This document shows positions 26,719 through 34,890 of a DNA stretch of 64,000 bases, piece after piece. Both the position numbers and the translations under genes were made by a program. The stretch spans positions 310,001 to 374,000 of the forward strand of contig NZ_STGL01000007.1 of NCBI RefSeq assembly GCF_004919085.1, read 5' to 3'. The notes below the pieces were generated by a model. It was not told where the DNA came from and did no database searches. It saw nothing but the letters and a program-made list of their open reading frames with translations. This stretch comes from Nocardioides sp. GY 10127 (GTDB taxonomy: Bacteria; Actinomycetota; Actinomycetes; Propionibacteriales; Nocardioidaceae). Every line of letters starts with the position of its first letter. Position 1 is the first letter of the stretch.

Positions 26719-27396
26719 TCAGGAGCCCCGCGGCGGTGCCACCGTCGACAGGAGGCCCATCCGCATCGCCGTGACCAGGGCCTGGGCCCGGTTCTGGGCG
26801 CCCAGCTTCTGGTAGATCCGGGCGATGTGGCTCTTGGCCGTGGACTCGCTCATGTAGAGCCGGGCGCCGATCTGGCCGGCGCCCAGCCCGTCGGCGAGCA
26901 GGACGAGGACCTCCTGCTCGCGGTCGGTGAGCCGGCTGGTCTCGGAGGTGCCGCGGCGCATCATCGCCCCCATGAGGCCCGAGCAGCTGAAGGAGCGGGG
27001 CGAGACGGCCGCGGTGCGGGCGGCCTTCACCACCTCGTCGCTGGGGGCGTCCTTGCCGACGAAGCCGGACGCGCCCGCCTCCATGGCCGCGAAGATCTGG
27101 TCGTCGCCGGAGTGCATCGTCAGCACGACCAGCCCCACGGCGTCCGACTCCTTGCGCACGGCGCGAACGATGTCGAGCCCGGTCCCGTCCTGGAGCTGGA
27201 GGTCGGTGACGACGACCTGGGGACGGGCCGCGGCGTAGAGGCTGAGCGCCTCCCGCACACCACCGGCGCGGGCGACGACCCGCATGTCCGGCTGGAGGTC
27301 GAAGACCCCGGCGAGGCCGTTGCGGATGAGCTCGTGGTCGTCGACCACCATGACGGTGGTCCGGGGGTCGGCGGGGGCGTGGGGGTGGTCGGTCAC
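26719..27396 (-). CDS. NarL/LuxR-family response regulator
   Basis: DNA-binding response regulator of 225 residues. Receiver domain: acidic pair VVDDHELIRNGL, phospho-acceptor D65 in VVTDLQLQDGTG, Thr in VLTMHSG, Lys in GFVGKDAP. Output: LuxR HTH RLTDREQEVLVLLADGL...SESTAKSHIARIYQKL. The GTG overlaps the kinase stop (GTGA), so the pair is coupled. Placed between tadC and flp, it is a reasonable candidate for pilus regulation, though the targets cannot be read here. Confidence 0.93.
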   Translation of the reverse strand: MTDHPHAPADPRTTVMVVDDHELIRNGLAGVFDLQPDMRVVARAGGVREALSLYAAARPQVVVTDLQLQDGTGLDIVRAVRKESDAVGLVVLTMHSGDDQIFAAMEAGASGFVGKDAPSDEVVKAARTAAVSPRSFSCSGLMGAMMRRGTSETSRLTDREQEVLVLLADGLGAGQIGARLYMSESTAKSHIARIYQKLGAQNRAQALVTAMRMGLLSTVAPPRGS

Positions 27397-29012
27397 GAGG
27401 CCACCTCTCTCTGGTCGTCTCGGGCGTGCGGGGGCTCGGGGTGGGCGCCGGCGGTGAGGCCGCCGGCCCGCAGGCCGCCGTCCTCGGCGCAGAGGGTGAC
27501 GGTGACGGTGGTGCCGCCCTCGGTCGGCTCGTCGATGGCGAGGTCGGCGCCGACGAGGCTGGCGCGCTCGCGCATGATGGCCAGCCCGTAGGAGTCGGCG
27601 CGGGCGTCGCCGAGGCCGCGGCCGTCGTCGCGGACGGTGATGGTGGCCCGCGGCGGTGCGACGTGGCAGGTCACCCGGATGACGCTGCACCGGGCGTGCT
27701 TGACGGCGTTGTTCACCGCCTCCTGGGTGACGCGGAAGAGCTCGGCCTCGACCTCGGGCCGCAGCCGCTGGGGCTGCTCGTCGAGGGTCACCTCGATGGG
27801 GATGCCGGAGACCTGGCTCATGTTGCGGGCCACGGCGCTGATCGCCGAGCCCAGGCTCTCCGCGGCGCCGACCGTGGTGCGCAGGGTGAGCACGGAGCGG
27901 CGCACCTCGGTGACGACGGCCGTCACCCGTTCGCGCAGCAGGGCGAACTGCTCCCGCTGCGCCGGCGTCATGGCCGTGAGGGCGAGGGCGTCGACGACGT
28001 AGCCGAGGGAGGCGATGTCCTGCGCCACGCCGTCGTGCATCTCGCGGGAGAGCCGGCGGCGCTCGTCGGCCGTCGCGGCGTCGCGGAAGGCGTCGAAGAG
28101 CAGGGCCGCCTCGAGGGTGACGACGATGTCCGCCACGAGGTCCGCGACCCCCACCAGCCGACGCTCGATGGCGGGGTCGCCGAGCCGGACGCGGTCGGAG
28201 AACGTCCCCGCGAGGACGGCGATCAGGCGGTCCTCGCTGTGCAGCGGCACCGCGAACGCGTGGCCGTCCCGCTCCACCTCCCCGCTCGCCCGGCAGGTCT
28301 CGGCGACGAGGCTGCACTCCAGCAGCGCGTCGTCGTCGAAGGACTTGGTGACCAGCGGCCGGAGCGTGGGGCCGCTGGGCAGGTAGACGGCGAGGACGGA
28401 GGTGGGCAGCTCGTCGCGGACGGTGGAGAGGAGGTGGCCGCCGGTGCTGGCCGGGTCCAGCCCGGAGGAGAGCCCGTCGGTGAGGTCGTTGAGCTGGCGC
28501 AGGAGGGCGCTGGCGTGCCGGTAGGGGGCGAGGACGTCGGGCTGGGCGTTCGTGACGTGCAGGAAGGTGGCCACCAGGCCGAGGCCCAGCCCCAGGACCG
28601 TCCAGGTGAAGATCGAGCCGACCGTGTCGGTGGAGACCGGGGCGGTCGCCGCCGCCGCGAGGGTCACCGCCACGATGCCGGACGTCGCGCTCAGCAGCAT
28701 CGAGGGCAGTCCGCGACGCAGGCCGGCGAGGAGCGGGGCGAGGGCGGTCGCCGCCAGCAGCGCCTCGGTCTCGTGCACGGTGAGGCCGGCGACCACGCCG
28801 ACGATGGCCGCCTCCAGCGCGGTGGACCAGCCGGGCACCGCCGCCGGCCGGGTGAGCGCCAACGTCGACGTCCCCCAGACCATCGCGATGCAGCCGAGGC
28901 CGACGACGGCCGTGACCTCGCGCGTCCAGAGGACGGGGCCCGCCATGGCGAGCAGGGCGAACACCCGGATGGCCAGGTCGAACCTGACGGTGCCGTGGGT
29001 GGGGTGGAGCAT
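27393..29012 (-). CDS. NarL-type sensor histidine kinase with membrane and GAF domains
   Basis: Sensor kinase of 539 residues. Residues about 10-165 contain several hydrophobic helices, about 190-310 a GAF domain, and about 315-385 a HisKA_3 dimerisation domain with H326 in RRLSREMHDGVAQDIASLG. The HATPase domain (EAVNNAVKHA, DDGRGLG, YGLAIMRERA) lies at about 405-505. It is the cognate kinase of the overlapping response regulator. It lies 189 bp after tadC, so it may have its own promoter or be read from the tad operon. Confidence 0.92.
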   Translation of the reverse strand: MLHPTHGTVRFDLAIRVFALLAMAGPVLWTREVTAVVGLGCIAMVWGTSTLALTRPAAVPGWSTALEAAIVGVVAGLTVHETEALLAATALAPLLAGLRRGLPSMLLSATSGIVAVTLAAAATAPVSTDTVGSIFTWTVLGLGLGLVATFLHVTNAQPDVLAPYRHASALLRQLNDLTDGLSSGLDPASTGGHLLSTVRDELPTSVLAVYLPSGPTLRPLVTKSFDDDALLECSLVAETCRASGEVERDGHAFAVPLHSEDRLIAVLAGTFSDRVRLGDPAIERRLVGVADLVADIVVTLEAALLFDAFRDAATADERRRLSREMHDGVAQDIASLGYVVDALALTAMTPAQREQFALLRERVTAVVTEVRRSVLTLRTTVGAAESLGSAISAVARNMSQVSGIPIEVTLDEQPQRLRPEVEAELFRVTQEAVNNAVKHARCSVIRVTCHVAPPRATITVRDDGRGLGDARADSYGLAIMRERASLVGADLAIDEPTEGGTTVTVTLCAEDGGLRAGGLTAGAHPEPPHARDDQREVAS

Positions 29013-29201
29013 GCGGTGCCTCGGATCAGGCTGGGGTGTGGGGGGACCGTGGGGGACGGCCGTCGGTGTCCGACCGACCCTGGCATGCTCTCACCGTCCG
29101 GGCGGGCTTGTCCCCGGGAAGGCAGCAGTCCGACCCGGTCCGCAACGCACGGTGGGGAGGGGCACGGACCGCCCGGCCGCGGCGGCTTCCGAGGAGGGCC
29201 G

Positions 29202-30119
29202 TCAGAACGTGTCGAGCACCGAGAGCACGGCAGGGCCCATGATCACCACGAAGAGCGCCGGCAGGATGCACAGGACGAGGGGGATCGTGATCTTGACCGG
29301 CACCTGCTGGGCCTTGGCCTCGGCGCGCTGGCGGCGCTTGATCCGCATCTCGCCCATCTGCACCCGCAGCACCTGCGCGATGGGGATGCCGAACCCGTCC
29401 GCCTGCACCATCGCGCCGACGAACTGCTGGAGCTCCACGACGTCGGTGCGCTCCGCGAGGGCCCGCAGGGCCTCCGAGCGCGAGGAGCCCAGCTGCATCT
29501 CCCGCAGCAGCCGCGAGAGCTCCTCGGCCACGGGGCCGGTGGTCCGGGAGGCCACCTGCTGGAGGGCCGCGTCGAAGCCGAGACCGGCCTCGACCGAGAT
29601 GGCGAGCAGGTCGAGCGCGTCCGGCAGGTCGCGCCGCAGCCGCTCGGAGCGGTCGTAGCCGCGCTGGTAGAGGTACAGGTCGGGGGCGAGGAAGCCGACG
29701 GCCGCCCCCGCGAGCACGGCGAGCAGGACGACGGTCGGACCCAGCCCGAGGACCCAGGCCGCCAGCGGGGCGAGCACCGCACCCGCCGCGGCCAGGGCCA
29801 GCTTGGCGCCGACCATCTTCTCCGGCGTGTGCCCGGCCGGGTTGCCGGCGAGGTCGAGCCGGTGGCGCAGCCGCTCGGCGGTGTCGGCGCCGGTGAAGCG
29901 GCGGGCCAGGCGCAGCCACCGTGCCCGGAGCGGGCGGACGACGCGCTCGCCGAAGCTGCGCTCGGAGTCCTGCTCGGCCCGCAGCTCGGCCGGCGCGCTC
30001 GAGAGCGCCTCGATGACCGCCAGCGAGCGCCCGACGCCGGTCTCCGGCGCGGGGCGCGAGGCCACCGCGAGCAGGCCGAGGGCGAGCAGCACGAGGAGGA
30101 GGGCCAGCACCAGCGTCAT
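29202..30119 (-). CDS. tadC: Tad pilus inner-membrane protein TadC
   Basis: T2SSF-domain protein of 305 residues with an N-terminal anchor helix, two further central helices and a C-terminal helix (ITIPLVLCILPALFVVIM). The T2SSF core includes DLPDALDLLAISVEAGLGFDAA and LGSSRSEALRALAERT. The start lies one nucleotide from the tadB stop. With TadB it forms the platform that couples the TadA ATPase to pilin extrusion. Confidence 0.92.
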   Translation of the reverse strand: MTLVLALLLVLLALGLLAVASRPAPETGVGRSLAVIEALSSAPAELRAEQDSERSFGERVVRPLRARWLRLARRFTGADTAERLRHRLDLAGNPAGHTPEKMVGAKLALAAAGAVLAPLAAWVLGLGPTVVLLAVLAGAAVGFLAPDLYLYQRGYDRSERLRRDLPDALDLLAISVEAGLGFDAALQQVASRTTGPVAEELSRLLREMQLGSSRSEALRALAERTDVVELQQFVGAMVQADGFGIPIAQVLRVQMGEMRIKRRQRAEAKAQQVPVKITIPLVLCILPALFVVIMGPAVLSVLDTF

Positions 30120-30120
30120 C

Positions 30121-31101
30121 TCAGACCTCCACCTTCACCAGGCGGGACATCCAGAAGATGCCGACGGCCAGCAGGCCGACCCCGGTGGCGAGCAGGATGA
30201 GCCCGCGCGGGTCGGTGAACAGCGGCATCACGTAGTCGCGCTGCGCCACCAGCAGGTAGAGCGCGAAGAGCGGCGGCAGGACGGCCAGGACGAGGGCGGA
30301 GAGCTTGCCCTCGGCGGCCAGGGTCTGCACCTGGCGGCGCAGGTACTCCCGCTCCCGCATGGTCGCGGCCACCCGTTCCAGCAGCTCGGCCAGGTTGCCG
30401 CCGACCTGCCGCTGGATGCGCACGGCCATCACGACCCAGGCGAGGTCCTCGCTGCCGAAGCGCTGCGCGACCCCCTCGAGGGCGTCCTCGAGGGGGACAC
30501 CGAGCCGGGTCTCCACCAGCGCGCGGCGGAACTCGCCGGCGACAGGGGCCACACCTTCGCGGGAGACGGTGTCGACGGCCTGGCTGAGCGACTGGCCGGC
30601 GGCGATCGCCCCGGCCAGCATCTGGAGCGTGTCGGGGAGCGCGGCGCCGAACGCGGAGCGTCGCCGGGCGGCGCGCACCCGCAGGACGAGCCAGGGGAGG
30701 ACGGCGCCGAGGGCCACGGCCAGCACGACCACCAGGACGTCGCCCGCACCCAGCAGGAGCCCGACCGCGCCGGCCACGACCACCACCGCGACGTGCCCGA
30801 CCAGCCACTCGGCGGGCCGCAGGCCGCTGCCGGCGGACTCGAGCCGGGCGGCGATCCGGGTCTCCAGGGTCCGCTGCCGGCTCAGGAGGTCGGCCGCCGC
30901 GTCGGTGGCGCGCTCGCGCACCGCCGGGCCCTCGCGGCCTGGCTGCGCCGGCGAGGAGACGGCCCGGACGTAGGCCTCGACCCGGTCCCCGGGGGTCGTC
31001 ACGCGCGGGCGGGGCACCAGGGCCACGAGCAGGGCGACGAGCGCGGCGGCGACCGCGCCGACGCCCGTCAGCGCCAGCCACAGGGGCGGGAAGGTGTCCA
31101 T
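30121..31101 (-). CDS. tadB: Tad pilus inner-membrane protein TadB
   Basis: T2SSF-domain protein of 326 residues: N-terminal helix (WLALTGVGAVAAALVALLVAL), a helical pair at about 100-145, the T2SSF core (ALPDTLQMLAGAIAAGQSLSQA, LGVPLEDALEGVAQR, VAATMREREYLRRQVQTLAAEG), then two C-terminal helices. ATG 31101 lies 8 nt downstream of the tadA stop. Confidence 0.93.
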   Translation of the reverse strand: MDTFPPLWLALTGVGAVAAALVALLVALVPRPRVTTPGDRVEAYVRAVSSPAQPGREGPAVRERATDAAADLLSRQRTLETRIAARLESAGSGLRPAEWLVGHVAVVVVAGAVGLLLGAGDVLVVVLAVALGAVLPWLVLRVRAARRRSAFGAALPDTLQMLAGAIAAGQSLSQAVDTVSREGVAPVAGEFRRALVETRLGVPLEDALEGVAQRFGSEDLAWVVMAVRIQRQVGGNLAELLERVAATMREREYLRRQVQTLAAEGKLSALVLAVLPPLFALYLLVAQRDYVMPLFTDPRGLILLATGVGLLAVGIFWMSRLVKVEV

Positions 31102-31109
31102 GCCCGCCC

Positions 31110-32681
31110 TCAGCCCTGGCCAGGGACGAACGTCAGCGGGTCCACCGTCACGTTCGCGGCGGCGAGCTTGTCGAGGAACTTCGGGCGCAGCCCCGTCGCC
31201 CGCAGCGACCCGAGCGAGCGTCCGTCGGCGTCGAAGCCGGCGGAGGAGTCCCAGGTGAAGACGTCCTGGAGGGTGACGACCTCGCCCTCCATCCGCTCCA
31301 CCTCCGTCACGTGGGTGATGCGACGCGTCCCGTCCTTGAAGCGGGTCTGGTGCACGACGAGGTCCACGGCCGAGGCCATCTGCTCCCGGATCGCGCGGAC
31401 CGGCAGGTCCATGCCCGCCATCAGCACCATCGTCTCCAGCCGGGCGAGGGTGTCGCGCGGGCCGTTCGAGTGCAGCGTGCAGATGGAGCCGTCGTGGCCG
31501 GTGTTCATCGCCTGCAGCATGTCGAGGGCGGAGGCGTCGCGGACCTCGCCGACGATGATCCGGTCCGGGCGCATGCGCAGGCTGTTGCGCACCAGGTCCC
31601 GGATGGTCACCTCGCCACGGCCCTCGATGTTGGCCGGCCGCGACTCCAGCCGGACGACGTGCGCCTGCTTGAGCTGGAGCTCGGCGGCGTCCTCGATGGT
31701 CACGATCCGCTCGTCGTCGGGGATGAAGGAGGAGAGGACGTTGAGGGTCGTCGTCTTCCCGGCGCCGGTGGAGCCGGAGACGATGACGTTGAGCCGGCCG
31801 CGCACGCAGGCCCGCAGGAAGTCCGCGGCACCGGCCGAGAGCGTGCCCGAGGCCACCAGGTCGGCCACCTCCAGGGCGTCGGTGGAGAACTTGCGGATCG
31901 TGAGCGCCGACCCGTCCACGGCGAGCGGCGGGACGACGGCGTTGACCCGGCTCCCGTCGGGCAGTCGCGCGTCGACCATGGGGGAGGCCTCGTCCACGCG
32001 GCGGCCGATACGGGAGACGATCTTGTCGATGACCCGACGCAGGTGGGCCTCGTCGACGAACCGCGCCGGCACCGGCTCCAGCCGGCCGGATCGCTCGACC
32101 CAGATGTCGCTGGCACCGTTGACCATCACCTCGGCGACCGAGGGGTCGCGCAGGAACGGCTCGATGGGGCCCAGGCCGAGGATGTCGTCGGTGATCTCCT
32201 GGGTGACGCGGCGCCGGTCGGCCGAGGAGAGCGGCTGGTCCTGGCGCGCGAGCACCTCGGCGAGGACGTCGCGGACCCGCTGGTCCAGCTCGTCGGAGTC
32301 CAGGTCGGAGTCGTAGAGCTGGGGGCCGAGCTGGCGCAGGAGCTCGCTGTGGACGCTGGTCTTGAGGTCCTCCAGCCGGTCGCGCTGCTCGCCGCCGAGC
32401 CGCTGGCTGCGCACGTCGGCCAGCGAGCGGGTCTGGGGGGTGCCGGTCACCGCGCCGACCACCTCCTGGGCGGCGAACTCGCCGGGCCGCGGGCCGAGGC
32501 CCGACAGCGCCGGGGTCGTGCGCTCGGCCGGTGGTGCCTGGACGATCGTCGCGTCCGGCGCCGCGTGGGACCCGGCGTCCGGCACGGTCCCGGGCATGGT
32601 CCCGGGCTCGGTCCCGGGCTCGCCGGGCTCCTCGGCCTGCGCCCGCCTGGCGGCGGCCAACCGGTCGGACAGGCTGCTCAT
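31110..32681 (-). CDS. tadA: Tad/CpaF secretion ATPase TadA
   Basis: Hexameric ATPase powering Flp pilus assembly, 523 residues. The N-terminal 90 residues are low-complexity with PGT repeats. The CpaF core follows: RDPSVAEVMVNGASDIWVE, Walker A GSTGAGKTT (Lys about 309), Asp box TIEDAAELQL, Walker B RIIVGEVRD and the His box NTGHDGSICTLHSN. Its ATG overlaps the cpaE stop (ATGA). Confidence 0.96.
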   Translation of the reverse strand: MSSLSDRLAAARRAQAEEPGEPGTEPGTMPGTVPDAGSHAAPDATIVQAPPAERTTPALSGLGPRPGEFAAQEVVGAVTGTPQTRSLADVRSQRLGGEQRDRLEDLKTSVHSELLRQLGPQLYDSDLDSDELDQRVRDVLAEVLARQDQPLSSADRRRVTQEITDDILGLGPIEPFLRDPSVAEVMVNGASDIWVERSGRLEPVPARFVDEAHLRRVIDKIVSRIGRRVDEASPMVDARLPDGSRVNAVVPPLAVDGSALTIRKFSTDALEVADLVASGTLSAGAADFLRACVRGRLNVIVSGSTGAGKTTTLNVLSSFIPDDERIVTIEDAAELQLKQAHVVRLESRPANIEGRGEVTIRDLVRNSLRMRPDRIIVGEVRDASALDMLQAMNTGHDGSICTLHSNGPRDTLARLETMVLMAGMDLPVRAIREQMASAVDLVVHQTRFKDGTRRITHVTEVERMEGEVVTLQDVFTWDSSAGFDADGRSLGSLRATGLRPKFLDKLAAANVTVDPLTFVPGQG

Positions 32682-33895
32682 CGACGCCTCCGGAAGAGAC
32701 CGAGGCCGCGGGGGCGTTCCTCGGGCGGCCAGGGGGAGTCCTCGACCGGTCGGTCGGGACGCGCGCCCGGCGCCTGGCCCTGCGGCCGGTCCAGCGGCTC
32801 GCCCAGCACGACGGCCGCGGTGCTGACCACGGTGCGCGAGACCTCGTGGCGCGGGTCGGAGAGGACGATCGGCGTGCCGCTGTTGGTGGCGGCCGCGACC
32901 TCCACGGCGCTGGGCAGCCGGGCGGCGGTGGGCATGCCCAGGATCGACTCCACCTTCTCGGGGCCGAGCCCCACCGCGTCGTCCGCCCGGTTGAGGACCA
33001 GGTGCCGGTGCCCCTCCGCGATCCGGAGCATGTCCATCGTCTCGAGCGCGACCTTGACGTTCTTCAGCGTGGGGACGTCGAGAGTGGCCACGACGACGCA
33101 CTCGTCGGTCTCGTCGAGGGCGGCGAGGACCTGCTCGTCGAAGGCCGGCGCGGTGTCGACGACGATGACGTCGAAGCCCGTGCGCAGGACGCCGAGGGTC
33201 TTGGCCACCAGCGCGGGCGTGACCCGCTCCCGCACGTCCGGGTGGGTGGGTGCCGCCAGCACCTGCACGCTGCTGGGGTGCCGGGTCATCAGCCCCTCGA
33301 GCTGGGCCAGGTCGAGGCTCGCCTCGCTGCCCACGGCGTGCTCGATGGAGTGGGTGGGGAAGAGCTGCATCGTGATGGCCACGTCGCCGAAGGCGAGGTC
33401 CAGGTCGACGAGGCAGACCTTGCGGCGGCCGCCCTCGGCCAGCGCCATCGCCAGGTTCACGGCGAGCGTGGTCTTGCCGACCCCGCCCTTGGGGGAGAAC
33501 ACCGTGACGACGCGTCCCTGCTGGGCCACGCCCTCGCCGCGCAGCGCCGCGAACACCTGGCGGGCCCGCTCGGCGGAGGCCCGCAGGCTGCCGGTCTCGG
33601 CCACGGGCACGACGTCCCGGGCGCCGGCCTTCATGGCCTGGCCCAGCACCAGGGCGTCGAGGTCGTGGCGCACCAGGACGACGTGGAGCAGCGGCCGGGA
33701 GGTGGCGAGCCTGCTGCAGGCGTCGAGGCACGCGGCGACGTCGAGGTGCGGCCCGAGCACGAGGAGGTACTCCTCGGGGTGCTCGGCGAGGTAGGCGTGC
33801 ATCCGCTCCAGCACGTCCACGGCCTGCGATCCGGCGGGCAGCTGCTCGAGCAGCGAGGTGATGGTGGCGGTGTCGGAGTCGACGACGAGGGGCAT
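32678..33895 (-). CDS. cpaE: CpaE-like ParA/MinD-type ATPase
   Basis: Tad locus positioning ATPase of 405 residues. Residues 1-120 form a receiver-like domain lacking a clear phospho-Asp. Residues about 130-370 form a ParA/MinD ATPase with deviant Walker A FSPKGGVGKTT (Lys about 136 and 141) and DTAPAFDEQVLAAL. A basic, Pro-rich tail ends in FRRRR. In other bacteria CpaE places the pilus at a cell pole. Six nucleotides separate it from cpaB. Confidence 0.92.
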   Translation of the reverse strand: MPLVVDSDTATITSLLEQLPAGSQAVDVLERMHAYLAEHPEEYLLVLGPHLDVAACLDACSRLATSRPLLHVVLVRHDLDALVLGQAMKAGARDVVPVAETGSLRASAERARQVFAALRGEGVAQQGRVVTVFSPKGGVGKTTLAVNLAMALAEGGRRKVCLVDLDLAFGDVAITMQLFPTHSIEHAVGSEASLDLAQLEGLMTRHPSSVQVLAAPTHPDVRERVTPALVAKTLGVLRTGFDVIVVDTAPAFDEQVLAALDETDECVVVATLDVPTLKNVKVALETMDMLRIAEGHRHLVLNRADDAVGLGPEKVESILGMPTAARLPSAVEVAAATNSGTPIVLSDPRHEVSRTVVSTAAVVLGEPLDRPQGQAPGARPDRPVEDSPWPPEERPRGLGLFRRRR

Positions 33896-33901
33896 GACGG
33901 G

Positions 33902-34657
33902 TCAGCCCTTGCCGAAGAGGTTGTCCGGCGTGACGGCCGACCCGTTGCCGACCTTGGAGTCGTCGGTCAGCAGCGCGAAGGCGAGCTCGCCCTGCTGCTG
34001 GGCCAGCAGCACCCGCTGGGCCTGACGCTGGTCGACCGAGAGCGTGATGAGCGTGCGCGGCAGCTCCTCGGTGGTCTCCTCCTGGCCGCCGTCCGAGCTC
34101 GTCGTGGTCGTCGTCGTGGTGGTCGGGGTGGTCGACCCGACGGCGATGACGCTGACCCGGGGGAGGAGGACGCGGGAGAAGGCGGCGCGGGTGCCGTCGT
34201 CGGCCACGGTGACGAGCACCGCGACCTCGGAGCCGGGCTCGACGAAGCCCGCCACCCGTGCGGGGTCGGTGAGGTTGACCGAGATCGCCATCTCGCCGTC
34301 GTCGGTGATCTGGAGGCTGGTGGCCGAGAGGTCGGCGGTCGTGCCCAGGCGCTGGGGGACGACCTGCTCGCCGGGGTAGAGGTCGGTGAGCGTCACCTGG
34401 TCGGCGGAGGCCTGGGAGACGTCCGTGAGGGCGCCGGCGATCACCTGGGCCGCGGGGACCTCCTGCACCGCGAGGCTGGCGCTCGCGGCGGTGAGGCTGG
34501 TGCCGGCCGGGATGGTCTGGGTGACGACGAGGACGGGCCGGGTGTCGTACCTGGCGTCCGCGCGCTGGTCCGCGCCGCGGACGTACAGCATGGCGAGCAG
34601 GGCGCCGAGGACCGCGAGGACCGCAGCGGCCGCGAGCAGCAGCCGACGTCGAGCCAT
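33902..34657 (-). CDS. cpaB: CpaB/RcpC-like SAF-domain protein
   Basis: Protein of 251 residues: basic N-terminus, one anchor helix (LLLAAAAVLAVLGALLAM), a SAF domain (QTIPAGTSLTAAS...GEQVVPQRL) and an RcpC domain. A poly-Thr linker (TTPTTTTTTTTSS) precedes the C-terminal strand set. Family role: periplasmic/envelope assembly of the Tad machine. It is the first gene of cpaB-cpaE-tadA-tadB-tadC. ATG 34657 has GGAAAGG 6 nt upstream. Confidence 0.9.
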   Translation of the reverse strand: MARRRLLLAAAAVLAVLGALLAMLYVRGADQRADARYDTRPVLVVTQTIPAGTSLTAASASLAVQEVPAAQVIAGALTDVSQASADQVTLTDLYPGEQVVPQRLGTTADLSATSLQITDDGEMAISVNLTDPARVAGFVEPGSEVAVLVTVADDGTRAAFSRVLLPRVSVIAVGSTTPTTTTTTTTSSDGGQEETTEELPRTLITLSVDQRQAQRVLLAQQQGELAFALLTDDSKVGNGSAVTPDNLFGKG

Positions 34658-34737
34658 GGGGAGCCTTTCCGCAGACCGCCGAGCCGGTCGTGGTGAGGGG
34701 GTGGGGGGACGGGCCACCCTGAGAAGTGCCCGCCCGG

Positions 34738-34743
34738 GCATCG
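34738..34743 (-). promoter_or_regulatory. Candidate -10 for the tad operon
   Basis: TACGAT on the minus strand, about 80 nt before cpaB. The 233-bp interval (34658-34890) between cpaB and the acyl-CoA ligase stop holds no gene; this is the best -10 in it, but a matching -35 is not evident. Confidence 0.33.
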
Positions 34744-34890
34744 TAGGGCGGCGTCCTGGCTCCCTGGACCCCTTTGTCGCCCCGTCCGGCCAACCGTGAC
34801 CGCTCGTCTCCCCGGCATGGTCACACCGGGCCGGGTGGGACTAGTCCGTCCGGGCGGTGCGCCCCGCCCGGACCCCCGGACCCGCAGGCC

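Noticed and set aside
31110..34793. Single 1227-codon protein joining tadA, cpaE and cpaB regions
   Set aside because: Only the first 1.57 kb (31110-32681) shows family motifs in this frame. The rest is the wrong frame of cpaE and cpaB, each with its own start and ribosome-binding site or overlap.
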